64,000 nt of DNA from Mycolicibacterium tokaiense (lineage in GTDB: Bacteria > Actinomycetota > Actinomycetes > Mycobacteriales > Mycobacteriaceae). The stretch is taken from NCBI RefSeq assembly GCF_010725885.1, contig NZ_AP022600.1:3038001-3102000 (forward strand). The letters run 5' to 3'. The position numbers and the translations under genes are program-made. Shown piece after piece: positions 51,940 through 59,282 of the stretch (positions are counted from its first letter, which is position 1; each line of letters starts with the position of its first letter). The notes under the pieces were generated by a model. It saw only the letters and a program-made list of their open reading frames with translations, did no database searches and had not been told where the DNA came from.

Positions 51940-53049
51940 ATGACACTGCACGGTATGAACACTGTGCGCGGCCCCGCCATCACCGCCCGGGTGGGGCGGT
52001 GGCTGGGAATCTGTGTGGGCGTCTGCTTCGTGACCGGCCTGCTCAGTCACCTCATCCAGCATCCGCAACCGTGGTTCGTCTGGCCGGCCGGCCCGGTGTG
52101 GCTCTACCGGCTGACGCAGGGTCTGCACGTGGCCACCGGAATCGCGGCCATCCCGCTGCTGATCGTCAAGCTGTGGTCGGTATGGCCGAAGCTGTTCGAG
52201 CGGCCGTTGTTCCGCTCGCCGCTGCACCTGCTGGAGCGTGGGTCCATCCTGGTGCTCGTCGCCTCGATGATCTTCCAGACGGTGACCGGGCTGATGAACA
52301 TCGCGCAGTGGTATGCGTTCGGGTTCTATTTCCCTGTCGTGCATTACGCGATGTCCTACGTTCTTGTCGGTTCGGTCCTGTTGCACATCGCGGTCAAGAT
52401 CCCGGTCATCCGGGCGGCGCTGGCGCAGCCGGTGGACTACGAGCTGGAGCCCGGCGCGATCTCCCGGCGCACCGTGCTGCACGGCACCTGGCTGGCCGCA
52501 GGTGTGGCAACGGTGGCCACCGTGGGGCAGACGGTGCCGTGGTTGAGCCGTGTCTCCGTGTTGGCTCCGCGCACCGGTGACGGCCCACAGGGCTTGGCGG
52601 TCAACCGCTCTGGCGCCGAGGCGGGGGTGCTGCAATCCGCTCGGGCGCCGGAGTATCGGCTGACGGTCACCAACGGCGACACCAGCCGCACCTTCACCGT
52701 CGAGCAACTGGGTGCCCTGCCCCAGACCACCCGCCGGTTGCCCATCGCGTGTGTGGAGGGCTGGAGTCGCAACGCCGAGTGGACCGGCGTGGTGCTGGGG
52801 GAGCTGCTGGCCGCCGTGGGCGCAGCCGGCGACCGCGATGTCAGGATGGTCTCCCTCGAGCCGCCGGGGCCGTATTCGCGGACCGTGCTGCCCTCGCGCC
52901 ACGCCCGCGACGACCAGACCCTGATCGCGCTGCGGCTCAACGGCGAGGTGCTCGACATCGACCACGGTTATCCGTGCCGGCTGATCGCCCCGTCGAGACC
53001 TGGTGTGCTGCAGACCAAGTGGCTCAGCCGCATCGAGGTGGTGGCATGA
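51940..53049 (+). CDS. Membrane molybdopterin-dependent oxidoreductase with cytochrome b-like N-terminus and internal Tat motif
   Basis: This 369-residue protein begins with four transmembrane helices (about residues 20-165) containing histidines in TQGLHVATG, VVHYAMSY and LLHIAVK that could ligate heme. A linker then carries SRRTVL at residues 175-180 followed by a hydrophobic helix, the pattern of an internal twin-arginine signal. The C-terminal domain is of the sulfite oxidase/YedY molybdopterin type with likely Mo-ligand Cys271 in PIACVEGWSRNAEWTG. The enzyme would pass electrons between the membrane and an extracytoplasmic Mo site. Substrate unknown. Confidence 0.85.
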   Translation: MTLHGMNTVRGPAITARVGRWLGICVGVCFVTGLLSHLIQHPQPWFVWPAGPVWLYRLTQGLHVATGIAAIPLLIVKLWSVWPKLFERPLFRSPLHLLERGSILVLVASMIFQTVTGLMNIAQWYAFGFYFPVVHYAMSYVLVGSVLLHIAVKIPVIRAALAQPVDYELEPGAISRRTVLHGTWLAAGVATVATVGQTVPWLSRVSVLAPRTGDGPQGLAVNRSGAEAGVLQSARAPEYRLTVTNGDTSRTFTVEQLGALPQTTRRLPIACVEGWSRNAEWTGVVLGELLAAVGAAGDRDVRMVSLEPPGPYSRTVLPSRHARDDQTLIALRLNGEVLDIDHGYPCRLIAPSRPGVLQTKWLSRIEVVA

Positions 53050-53537
53050 GGATCGCTCTGGGCGTGCTGGGAGTGGCGGCCATGGGTTACGGGGCACTGC
53101 TGCTGTTGGACAATCCGTGGCCCATTCTGCTGCGCATAGCGATCTGGGCGGCGGCCGGAGTGCTGCTGCACGACTTCGTGTTCGCGCCGTTGGTGGCCGC
53201 GTTCGGCTTCGCGGGCCGGCGCCTGCTGCCGCGGGCATGGTGGGCGCCGCTGGGGGTGGCCGGATTGGTCAGCGTGGTGCTGGTGGCGCTGGCCGTGCCG
53301 GTGTTCGACCGCCCCGGCGCGCGGCCCACCAATCCCACGGTGCTGGACCGGGATTACCCGCTGGGACTGTGGCTCGCCCTCGGCCTCACCTGGCTCGTCA
53401 CCCTGCTGTTCCTGGGATTTCGGCGCGCTCGCAACCGCTCAGCGGTTACCAGCGCGCCCAAATCACCAGTTGGTGAGGATGAGGTGGTTGAGGGCCAGGG
53501 CGCCGACGACGTTGGCCGCCAGCCACCAGCGCCGTGA
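53046..53537 (+). CDS. Membrane protein linked to the molybdoenzyme
   Basis: This 163-residue protein has four predicted helices in its first 125 residues (ALGVLGVAAMGYGALLLLD, IWAAAGVLLHDFVFAPLVAAFGF in outline, APLGVAGLVSVVLVALAVPVF and LWLALGLTWLVTLLFLGF), then a charged tail. A conserved-looking HD pair lies in helix 2. It overlaps the molybdoenzyme gene by four bases and probably forms a complex with it. The last 75 bases overlap the convergent gene, so the tail beyond residue 138 may be poorly conserved. Confidence 0.78.
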   Translation: MRIALGVLGVAAMGYGALLLLDNPWPILLRIAIWAAAGVLLHDFVFAPLVAAFGFAGRRLLPRAWWAPLGVAGLVSVVLVALAVPVFDRPGARPTNPTVLDRDYPLGLWLALGLTWLVTLLFLGFRRARNRSAVTSAPKSPVGEDEVVEGQGADDVGRQPPAP

Positions 53538-54812
53538 CGCCAGCGGCAGCAGTGCCGGTGCGGCGGTCAGCCACACCATGAAACCGAGCCAGATGCGTTC
53601 GGTCTCGGCCTTGCTCAGCATGCTCATGTCGGCGCACACGATGGCCAGCAGCGCCGCCAGCACCAGCAGGTGAATCCCTGAGCGCGCCTTGACCGCCGAC
53701 CAGGAGAACGCCCGCGACACCCCGGCCACACTGCCCAGGCCGATCGCGCACACGGTGGAGGCGAAGTTGGCCCAGCCCCAGTACTGGAACGGCCGGTCCA
53801 GCGCGATGCCCTGCCAGTAGCGGGCCTGCACCGCGTGGTAGCCGTCGAACCACCAGAAGCCCGCGGCGTAGAACACCCCGACCACCACCAGCGCCGCCAC
53901 GGCAGCGATCCCCAGCACCGCCAGCGCGCGGCGCAACGAGGGCGCACAGATCAACACCGCGACCGCAACCAGACCGATCAGCCCCAGGCCGTAGTTCAGG
54001 AAGATCGCCCAGCCCAGCAGCAGTCCGGCGGGCACCGCGAACCACACCGACCGGCGCACCGCCAGCGCCAGCAGCGCGATGCCCCACGCGGCGACCCCGG
54101 CGAAGTAGCCGTCGGCCGACACCGCGATCCAGATGGCCGTCGGCGCCACCGCCACGAACGGCGCGGCGGCGCGGGCCGGTTCCTCACCCGAGAGTGCCTT
54201 GATCGCCACCAGAATCGCCGCGGCGGCGGAGGCGCCGATCACCACGCAGAAGGCTCCCGCCCAGGCGCCGCCACCGAGACCGATGCGGTCCAGCCACACG
54301 AACGTCAGCAGCGCCCCCGGGGGATGGCCCGAGACGTGCGTCATCCAGGAATCCGGCTGGAAGTCGATGATGCGGTCGGCGAAAGACCGCACGGCATAGG
54401 GGATGTCGTCGACGGTCGGGACCTGGCGCAGATACTCGTGCGTCGCGGTCAGCCGGCCGGCGAAGCCGCGCTGCCAGCCGTCGATCATGGCCAACGAGAA
54501 CGCCCAGGCGGCCGAGACCGCCCACGTCGCCCACAGCAGCGTGCGCCAGCCCAACCGCGCGGCCACCGACTGTCCCCAGATCACCGCGGCCAGGCCGATC
54601 AGGATGGCCGGGACGGTGCCCCAGCCGACGTGGGCGTCCCACCAGCCGAAGATCGGGGCGGCGCCGGCGAACGCCTCGAAGCGTTCCGCGTCGGCATTGA
54701 TCAGCGGGGTGACGATGCCCAGGTCGAGTTTCGGTACCAGGAAGGCCGCAACCACCAGTACCACCGCCAGACCCACGACGACGAACTCGCGGCGACCGGT
54801 CTTCACACTCAC
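53463..54812 (-). CDS. Polytopic membrane protein, possible GT-C glycosyltransferase (Rv0541c-like)
   Basis: This 449-residue protein has about 12 membrane helices. Extracytoplasmic-loop segments include RLTATHEYLRQVPTVDDIP and WMTHVSGHPPGALLTFVWLDR, and FQYWGWANFAST occurs near residue 345. The HxxGHPPG loop and overall plan recall GT-C type sugar transferases, but I see no diagnostic DxD near the first loop, so this remains a possibility. Starting at the GTG at 54812 gives 449 residues, the same length I recall for Rv0541c. It is convergent with the molybdoenzyme unit. Confidence 0.8.
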   Translation of the reverse strand: MSVKTGRREFVVVGLAVVLVVAAFLVPKLDLGIVTPLINADAERFEAFAGAAPIFGWWDAHVGWGTVPAILIGLAAVIWGQSVAARLGWRTLLWATWAVSAAWAFSLAMIDGWQRGFAGRLTATHEYLRQVPTVDDIPYAVRSFADRIIDFQPDSWMTHVSGHPPGALLTFVWLDRIGLGGGAWAGAFCVVIGASAAAAILVAIKALSGEEPARAAAPFVAVAPTAIWIAVSADGYFAGVAAWGIALLALAVRRSVWFAVPAGLLLGWAIFLNYGLGLIGLVAVAVLICAPSLRRALAVLGIAAVAALVVVGVFYAAGFWWFDGYHAVQARYWQGIALDRPFQYWGWANFASTVCAIGLGSVAGVSRAFSWSAVKARSGIHLLVLAALLAIVCADMSMLSKAETERIWLGFMVWLTAAPALLPLASRRWWLAANVVGALALNHLILTNW

Positions 54813-54861
54813 CCACCCTAGGTGCCGGGTCGGGGACCCGGCCTGACGATTCGGTGACCGC

Positions 54862-55536
54862 GTGCCGCAGACTGTCCGGATGCGGCAGGTGCTGGCGCTG
54901 TCGGCGCCGATCGGTCTGGCGTTCATTCCACTCGGTATGGCGCTGGGATTCGTGGTGGTGCACGCCGGTCTGGACTGGTGGTGGGCCCCGACCTTCGCCG
55001 CGGTGATCTACGCCGGGTCGCTGGAGTTCCTGATGGTGCCGTTGGTGGCGGCGGCCGCGCCGGTGGCGACTGTGGCGCTCACCACGCTGGTGGTCAACGC
55101 CCGGCACGTCTTCTATGCGCTGTCCTTCCCGCTGCACCGGGTGCGGGGGATCGGCGGTAAGCTCTACAGCACCTACACGCTGTCCGACGAGGCCTACGCC
55201 GTCGGCGTGAGCCCGGAGGCGCAGCACTGGGGCAGCAGGTCGATCCTGCTGATGCAGCTGTGCTTCCAGCTGTTGTGGGTCACCGGCGCGACGCTCGGTG
55301 GTCTGGTGGGAGAAGCACTGCCGATCGAACGGCTCAAAGGTCTGGACTTCGCGCTGACCGCGTTGTTCATCGTCTTGGCCATCGACGCCTACCGGCAGCG
55401 TCCCGATCGCGTGACCGCTCTCAGCGCCGCCGGGTGCGCAATCCTGGCCTGGGTGCTGGTGCCAGGGCAGCTGCTGGTGTGCGCCTTCGCGGCGTTCACC
55501 GCCGTGCTGCTGCTGCGGAAGCGGCGCGGTGCCTGA
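54862..55536 (+). CDS. azlC: AzlC-family branched-chain amino acid exporter subunit
   Basis: This 224-residue protein has the AzlC pattern: LSAPIGLAFIPLGMALGFVVV, FAAVIYAGSLEFLMVPLV, then TTLVVNARHVFYALSFPLHRVRG near residue 77 and YTLSDEAYAV, with six or seven helices. AzlC with AzlD exports branched-chain amino acids. It starts with GTG at 54862; an ATG at 54880 is an alternative. It overlaps azlD by eight bases and is divergent from the polytopic gene. Confidence 0.9.
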   Translation: MPQTVRMRQVLALSAPIGLAFIPLGMALGFVVVHAGLDWWWAPTFAAVIYAGSLEFLMVPLVAAAAPVATVALTTLVVNARHVFYALSFPLHRVRGIGGKLYSTYTLSDEAYAVGVSPEAQHWGSRSILLMQLCFQLLWVTGATLGGLVGEALPIERLKGLDFALTALFIVLAIDAYRQRPDRVTALSAAGCAILAWVLVPGQLLVCAFAAFTAVLLLRKRRGA

Positions 55537-55855
55537 CAACGGTTACATCGCGCTGCTGGTTCTGGTCAGTGCCGCGGTGACGTGGATGCTGCGGGCGTTG
55601 CCGTTCGCCGTCCTGGCGCCCATGCGGCACAGCAGCGTGGTGCGGTATCTCAGTGTGCACATGCCCGTCGGCGTCATGGTGATGCTGGCGGTCTACACGG
55701 TGCACGGCGCTGCCCGCCAGACACCGGCGGAGGTGGGGTGGCTGGCGGTCGGGGTGGCGGTGACCGCCGGCCTGCACCTGTGGCGGGGTCAGGCGCTGCT
55801 GAGCATCGCGGTCGGCACGGCCACCTACGTCACGCTGTTGACGGCCTTCACCTGA
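55529..55855 (+). CDS. azlD: AzlD-family exporter subunit
   Basis: This 108-residue protein has three or four helices with the AzlD motif VTWMLRALPFAVLAPM near residue 18 and VRYLSVHMPVGVMVMLAVY. It is the small partner of AzlC, and the two genes overlap by eight bases. Its end overlaps the convergent sigma factor gene by eight bases. The specificity (branched-chain amino acids or others) is by family only. Confidence 0.88.
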   Translation: MPDNGYIALLVLVSAAVTWMLRALPFAVLAPMRHSSVVRYLSVHMPVGVMVMLAVYTVHGAARQTPAEVGWLAVGVAVTAGLHLWRGQALLSIAVGTATYVTLLTAFT

Positions 55856-56630
55856 CAGCCCGGATATCGATCCCGGTGATCCCACCGACCCCGAACGTCA
55901 GCCGGATCCGGATGCGGACTCGCCCCTCTGCGGTCAGCACGATCACCGGTGCGCCGTCGAACTCCACCACCGCACCCGCGCGCGCCCGCTCGGCGAAGAA
56001 GTGGGTCTCCTCGGCCACCTCACCCGCCCCGCGAACCTCGGTGCGCACGCCGGACGGCACCAGGATGGTGTCCACCCGTCGCACCACACCGGGGGCCAAC
56101 ACCTGCAGCAACCCGAGGATGTCGCCGTCGCGAGACGCCGCCAGAAACGCCTCGGCCAGCGCGCGGTCAGCCGGTCCCGCCTGCGCGCCCCGCACGGCCC
56201 GGCGGGCGCGGCTGGCCAGCTGCTTGGCGGCCGCGGGGGTGGTGCCGATGGCGGCGGCGATGTCGGCGAAGGGGAACCCGAACACATCGTGCAGGACAAA
56301 GGCCACCCGCTGACCCGGCGACAACAGGTCCATCAGCAGCGGTAGTGCGGATGCGACATCTCCGGCGACGTCATCGCGGCGGTCGTCCCAGCTGAGCGAC
56401 TCATCGAGCGGCACGTGAAAGCGCCGCTGCCGCAACATGTCCAGGCACACACGGGCCACCAGCGTGGTCAGCCAGCCGGGCACGTTGTCGATCGAACCCA
56501 GATCGGCCCCGGCCGCTTTGAGCCAGGACTGCTGCACCGCGTCCTCGGCGTCGTGGACCGAGCCCAGGATCCGGCGGGCGACTGCGGTCAGATGCCCTCG
56601 GTTCTCTTCGAATACGGCTGTGAGCTGCAC
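55848..56630 (-). CDS. ECF41-like sigma factor with C-terminal SnoaL domain (SigJ family)
   Basis: This 260-residue sigma factor has a sigma-2 region (FEENRGHLTAVARRILGSVHDAEDAVQQSWLKA in outline, residues 7-40), a sigma-4 region (LSPGQRVAFVLHDVFGFPFADIAAAIGTTPAAAKQLASRARR in outline, 104-145) and a fused SnoaL-like domain of about 110 residues that in the ECF41 group controls activity in place of an anti-sigma. Relatives are named SigJ in mycobacteria. It is divergent from a DoxX-like gene preceded by a promoter of the ECF41 type. The inducing signal is unknown. Confidence 0.9.
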   Translation of the reverse strand: MQLTAVFEENRGHLTAVARRILGSVHDAEDAVQQSWLKAAGADLGSIDNVPGWLTTLVARVCLDMLRQRRFHVPLDESLSWDDRRDDVAGDVASALPLLMDLLSPGQRVAFVLHDVFGFPFADIAAAIGTTPAAAKQLASRARRAVRGAQAGPADRALAEAFLAASRDGDILGLLQVLAPGVVRRVDTILVPSGVRTEVRGAGEVAEETHFFAERARAGAVVEFDGAPVIVLTAEGRVRIRIRLTFGVGGITGIDIRAVR

Positions 56631-56632
56631 TG

Positions 56633-56659
56633 TGTCACCTCTTCGACTACTCGGACGTC
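56633..56659 (+). promoter_or_regulatory. ECF41-type promoter (TGTCACC-N16-CGTC)
   Basis: TGTCACC at 56633-56639 and CGTC at 56656-56659 are separated by 16 bp. This agrees with the -35/-10 signature reported for ECF41 sigma factors (TGTCACA-N16-CGTC, from memory). It lies between the sigma factor gene and the DoxX-like gene and points at the latter, whose GTG is 38 bp downstream. Confidence 0.65.
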
Positions 56660-56697
56660 AACAGGTCAGCACACCGGCGAACCGTCCGAGGAGAACC

Positions 56698-57066
56698 GTG
56701 ACAACTCTAACCCTGGTGATCACCGTGGTGACCGCCGTCGCGAACATCGGCATCGCCGTAGCGGACCTGGCCCGCGCCCCGTTCGTCCTGGCCAACTCGG
56801 CCGAGGTCGGTGTCGCGGCGAGCTGGATCCCGCCGCTGGCGCTGTGCAAGGCCGCCGGTGGGGTGGGCCTGCTCGTCGGACTGGTGGGCCCACCGCAGAT
56901 AGGACTGGCTGCCGCAACAGGTTTGGTGCTCTTCTTTCTGGGTGCAGTGGCGATTCACGTCAAGACCCGGGTGCTGCACAACCTGGCGTTTCCGCTGGCG
57001 TACCTGGCGCTGGCCGTAACGACACTGGTCCTCAGTACAGCTCGGTTCGCATACTTTCCTCGCTGA
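56698..57066 (+). CDS. DoxX-like small membrane protein
   Basis: This 122-residue protein has four helices and the DoxX-like pattern VITVVTAVANIGIAVADLARAPFVLANSAEVGV in outline, WIPPLALCKAAGGVGLLVGLV near residue 42 and LVLFFLGAVAIHVKTR near residue 80. DoxX-like proteins accompany oxidoreductases and are frequent partners of ECF41 sigma factors. AGGAGAACC gives a good ribosome-binding site for the GTG. It is the likely main target of the divergent sigma factor. The end overlaps the convergent PPOX gene by 35 bp. Confidence 0.82.
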   Translation: MTTLTLVITVVTAVANIGIAVADLARAPFVLANSAEVGVAASWIPPLALCKAAGGVGLLVGLVGPPQIGLAAATGLVLFFLGAVAIHVKTRVLHNLAFPLAYLALAVTTLVLSTARFAYFPR

Positions 57067-57655
57067 ACCGTTCCTCCAGTTCGGCCAGGCTCAGCCCGGC
57101 GTCCATCGCTTTGACCATCTGCGCCACGCTGGGCAGCGCATCAGGGCGCCAGGTATCGGGTTTCCACGTATCCGAGCGCAGAAAGGCCTTGGCGCAGTGG
57201 AAGAACACCTCTTCGATGGCGATCTGCAGGGCCAGGATGGGGCGCTTGCCCGCCACCATCATGGCGTCGAAGTAGTCGGCGTCGGCCACCACCGTGGCCG
57301 CGCCGTTGATGCGCAGGGTGTCACCACGGCCCGGAACCACGAACAGCGTTCCGGCCCGGGGACGTTGCAGGACATTGAGGTACCCGTCGACCCGCTTGTT
57401 GCCGGGACGCTCGGGGATCGCGATGGTGCTGTCATCGATGACGTGGACGAACCCGGGCGGGTCGCCCTTGGGCGAGACGTCGATGTTGCCGTCGGCGTCG
57501 GTGGTGGCCACAAAACCCAGCGGCGAGCGGGCCAGCCAGTCGCGATGGATCGGGGCCAGCGTGGGACTGACCTTCTCTTTGACCAGCTTGTGGGGTTCGC
57601 CGACGATGGCGCGGAGTTCTTCGACCGTGCTGACTGTGCGCATGGCCTCCATCAT
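57032..57655 (-). CDS. Pyridoxamine 5'-phosphate oxidase-family FMN-binding protein
   Basis: This 207-residue split-barrel protein is of the MSMEG_1024-type subfamily: HRDWLARSPLGFVATTDADGNIDVSPKGDPPGFVHVIDD in outline, IPERPGNKRVDGYLNVLQRPRAGTLFVVPGRGDTLRINGAATVV in outline, and a C-terminal IEEVFFHCAKAFLRSDTW. The motifs predict FMN binding and reduction of small molecules. It lies upstream of menE only by strand; 12 bases separate its start from the menE stop on the same strand. Starts at the first ATG; an ATG four codons in is also possible. Confidence 0.85.
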   Translation of the reverse strand: MMEAMRTVSTVEELRAIVGEPHKLVKEKVSPTLAPIHRDWLARSPLGFVATTDADGNIDVSPKGDPPGFVHVIDDSTIAIPERPGNKRVDGYLNVLQRPRAGTLFVVPGRGDTLRINGAATVVADADYFDAMMVAGKRPILALQIAIEEVFFHCAKAFLRSDTWKPDTWRPDALPSVAQMVKAMDAGLSLAELEERFSEESMRTELY

Positions 57656-57667
57656 GCTCGGTGACGG

Positions 57668-58795
57668 TCAGCTGAAGCGGGCTACCAATGCGCGCCGGTC
57701 CAGCTTGCCGATCCCGCGACGGGGCAGTTCGTCGAGCAGGTGCAGTTCGCGGGGCGCGGCGGTGGGGTCCAGCGACTGTACGACGTGCGCTTTCAGGTCG
57801 GCCAAGGTGGGAGCGGCGCCGGCGGCCACCACGGCCGCCACCACCCGCTGTCCCAGCCGGTCGTCGGGCAGCCCGAAGACTGCGGCGTCGGCCACCGCGG
57901 GATGGGTCAGCAGCACGGCTTCGACCGGCTGCGGCAACACCTTGAGGCCGCCGGTGGTGATGGCCTCGTCGATACGGCCGACGACCCGCAGCACGCCGTC
58001 CTCCAGCACACCCGCGTCGTCGGTGCGGAACCAGCCGGGTTCGGCGAACGGGTTGTCGTCGGGAATGTTGCGGTAACCCTTGGCCAGCGTCGGCCCGCCC
58101 AGGATCACCCGGCCGTCGTCGATTCTGACGAGTACACCGTCCAGGGGCACGCCGTCGTAGACGCAGCCGCCCGAGGTCTCGCTCGAGCCGTAAGTGCGCA
58201 CCACCACAATCCCTGCCGCAGCGGCATTGTCGAGCACCTGCGCCGGGGCGGGACCGCCGCCGAGCAACACGGCATCCAGCGCTGCCAACGCTTCGGTGGG
58301 CGCCGGATCGGTCAGCGCCTTGGCCAGTTGCGGCGCCACCAGCGAGGTGTAGCGCCGCCCGGTTCCCATCGCGGCCACGGCTGCCGGCAACGCGGAGACA
58401 TCGAACCCCCGCGAGACGTCCAGTTCCACCGGGGTGGTCCCGGCCAGCACGCTGCGGATCACCACCTGCAGCCCGGCGACGTGATAGGCGGGCAGCGCCA
58501 GCAGCCAGGTGCCCGGACCACCGAGGCGGGTGTGGGTGGCGCGTGCACTGGCCGTCAGCGCCGCACCCGTCAGCAGTGCGCCTTTCGGAACACCCGTGGT
58601 GCCGGAGGTGCCGACGACGAACGCGACGTCGTCGTCGATCTCGTGGCCGGCCCGCAGCGCGGTGCGCAGCAATTCCGACTGGCGGGCATCGGCGGCGGGA
58701 ACCGGCAACATCGCGGCGCCACCGGTCAGGGCCTGCTCGACGACGGGGATCAGCGCGACACCGGTGGTGACGTCGACCGCACGCAGGATGCTCAC
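57668..58795 (-). CDS. menE: o-Succinylbenzoate--CoA ligase
   Basis: MenE activates o-succinylbenzoate with ATP and CoA in menaquinone synthesis. The 375-residue acyl-CoA synthetase has the P-loop VGTSGTTGVPKGALLT at about residues 61-76, YGSSETSGGCVYDG near residue 205, the hinge GRIDEAITTGGLKV near residue 283, and the catalytic Lys in RRGIGKLDRRAL near the end. It is short because the N-terminal domain is reduced, as in other mycobacterial MenE. GTG start at 58795 overlaps the DUF3349 stop by four bases. Counterpart of Rv0542c. Confidence 0.93.
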   Translation of the reverse strand: MSILRAVDVTTGVALIPVVEQALTGGAAMLPVPAADARQSELLRTALRAGHEIDDDVAFVVGTSGTTGVPKGALLTGAALTASARATHTRLGGPGTWLLALPAYHVAGLQVVIRSVLAGTTPVELDVSRGFDVSALPAAVAAMGTGRRYTSLVAPQLAKALTDPAPTEALAALDAVLLGGGPAPAQVLDNAAAAGIVVVRTYGSSETSGGCVYDGVPLDGVLVRIDDGRVILGGPTLAKGYRNIPDDNPFAEPGWFRTDDAGVLEDGVLRVVGRIDEAITTGGLKVLPQPVEAVLLTHPAVADAAVFGLPDDRLGQRVVAAVVAAGAAPTLADLKAHVVQSLDPTAAPRELHLLDELPRRGIGKLDRRALVARFS

Positions 58796-59085
58796 GGCAG
58801 ATCGCGCGGATCGTCCAGAGGCCACCCCTTGGCGGCCAACCGCTCCCGAACCCGCTCGATGTCACCGGGCGAGGGGAGTTCGTCGGTGCGCCGGATGATC
58901 TCGGCGCCGATGTCGGCGTCGTCGATGTCGGGTCGGTTCAGCAGTTCGCGGGCCACCTGCTTGACCTCGTCGTGGCTCAACCGCCCGGACAGCAAGGCGA
59001 ACAGCGGTTGGTAATCGGTGGCGGGCACGCCCTCGGGGTAACCCGCGCGCAGCCACGAGACGATGGCGCTGAGAAACCGGTTCAC
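58792..59085 (-). CDS. DUF3349 protein (Rv0543c-like), copy 1
   Basis: This 97-residue helical protein has the DUF3349 pattern: FLSAIVSWLRAGYPEGVPATDYQPLFALL at the N-terminus, LSHDEVKQVARELL, and a C-terminal IERVRERLAAKGWPLDDP. A structure of the mycobacterial family shows a small helical fold; its function is unknown. It precedes menE with a four-base overlap. A paralogue lies at 60817 on the other strand, on the far side of the phosphate transporter. GTG at 59085 gives the length of Rv0543c. Confidence 0.87.
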   Translation of the reverse strand: MNRFLSAIVSWLRAGYPEGVPATDYQPLFALLSGRLSHDEVKQVARELLNRPDIDDADIGAEIIRRTDELPSPGDIERVRERLAAKGWPLDDPRDLP

Positions 59086-59282
59086 GTCTCCACTGTCCCC
59101 TCTGCGGCGCTCGGCTGCCGACCAGAGGCTACCCGCACGGGTGTGATCTACCAACGATCGGCGTGGCTCGGGTGAACGGGGCATGAACGTCACCTGGGAG
59201 TATGTATAAAGCCAGCTCAGCGAACGCTTGGCGGTTGTCGACGGTTAGTCGAATTCACCTATCAGACCGCACAATTAGCCCC

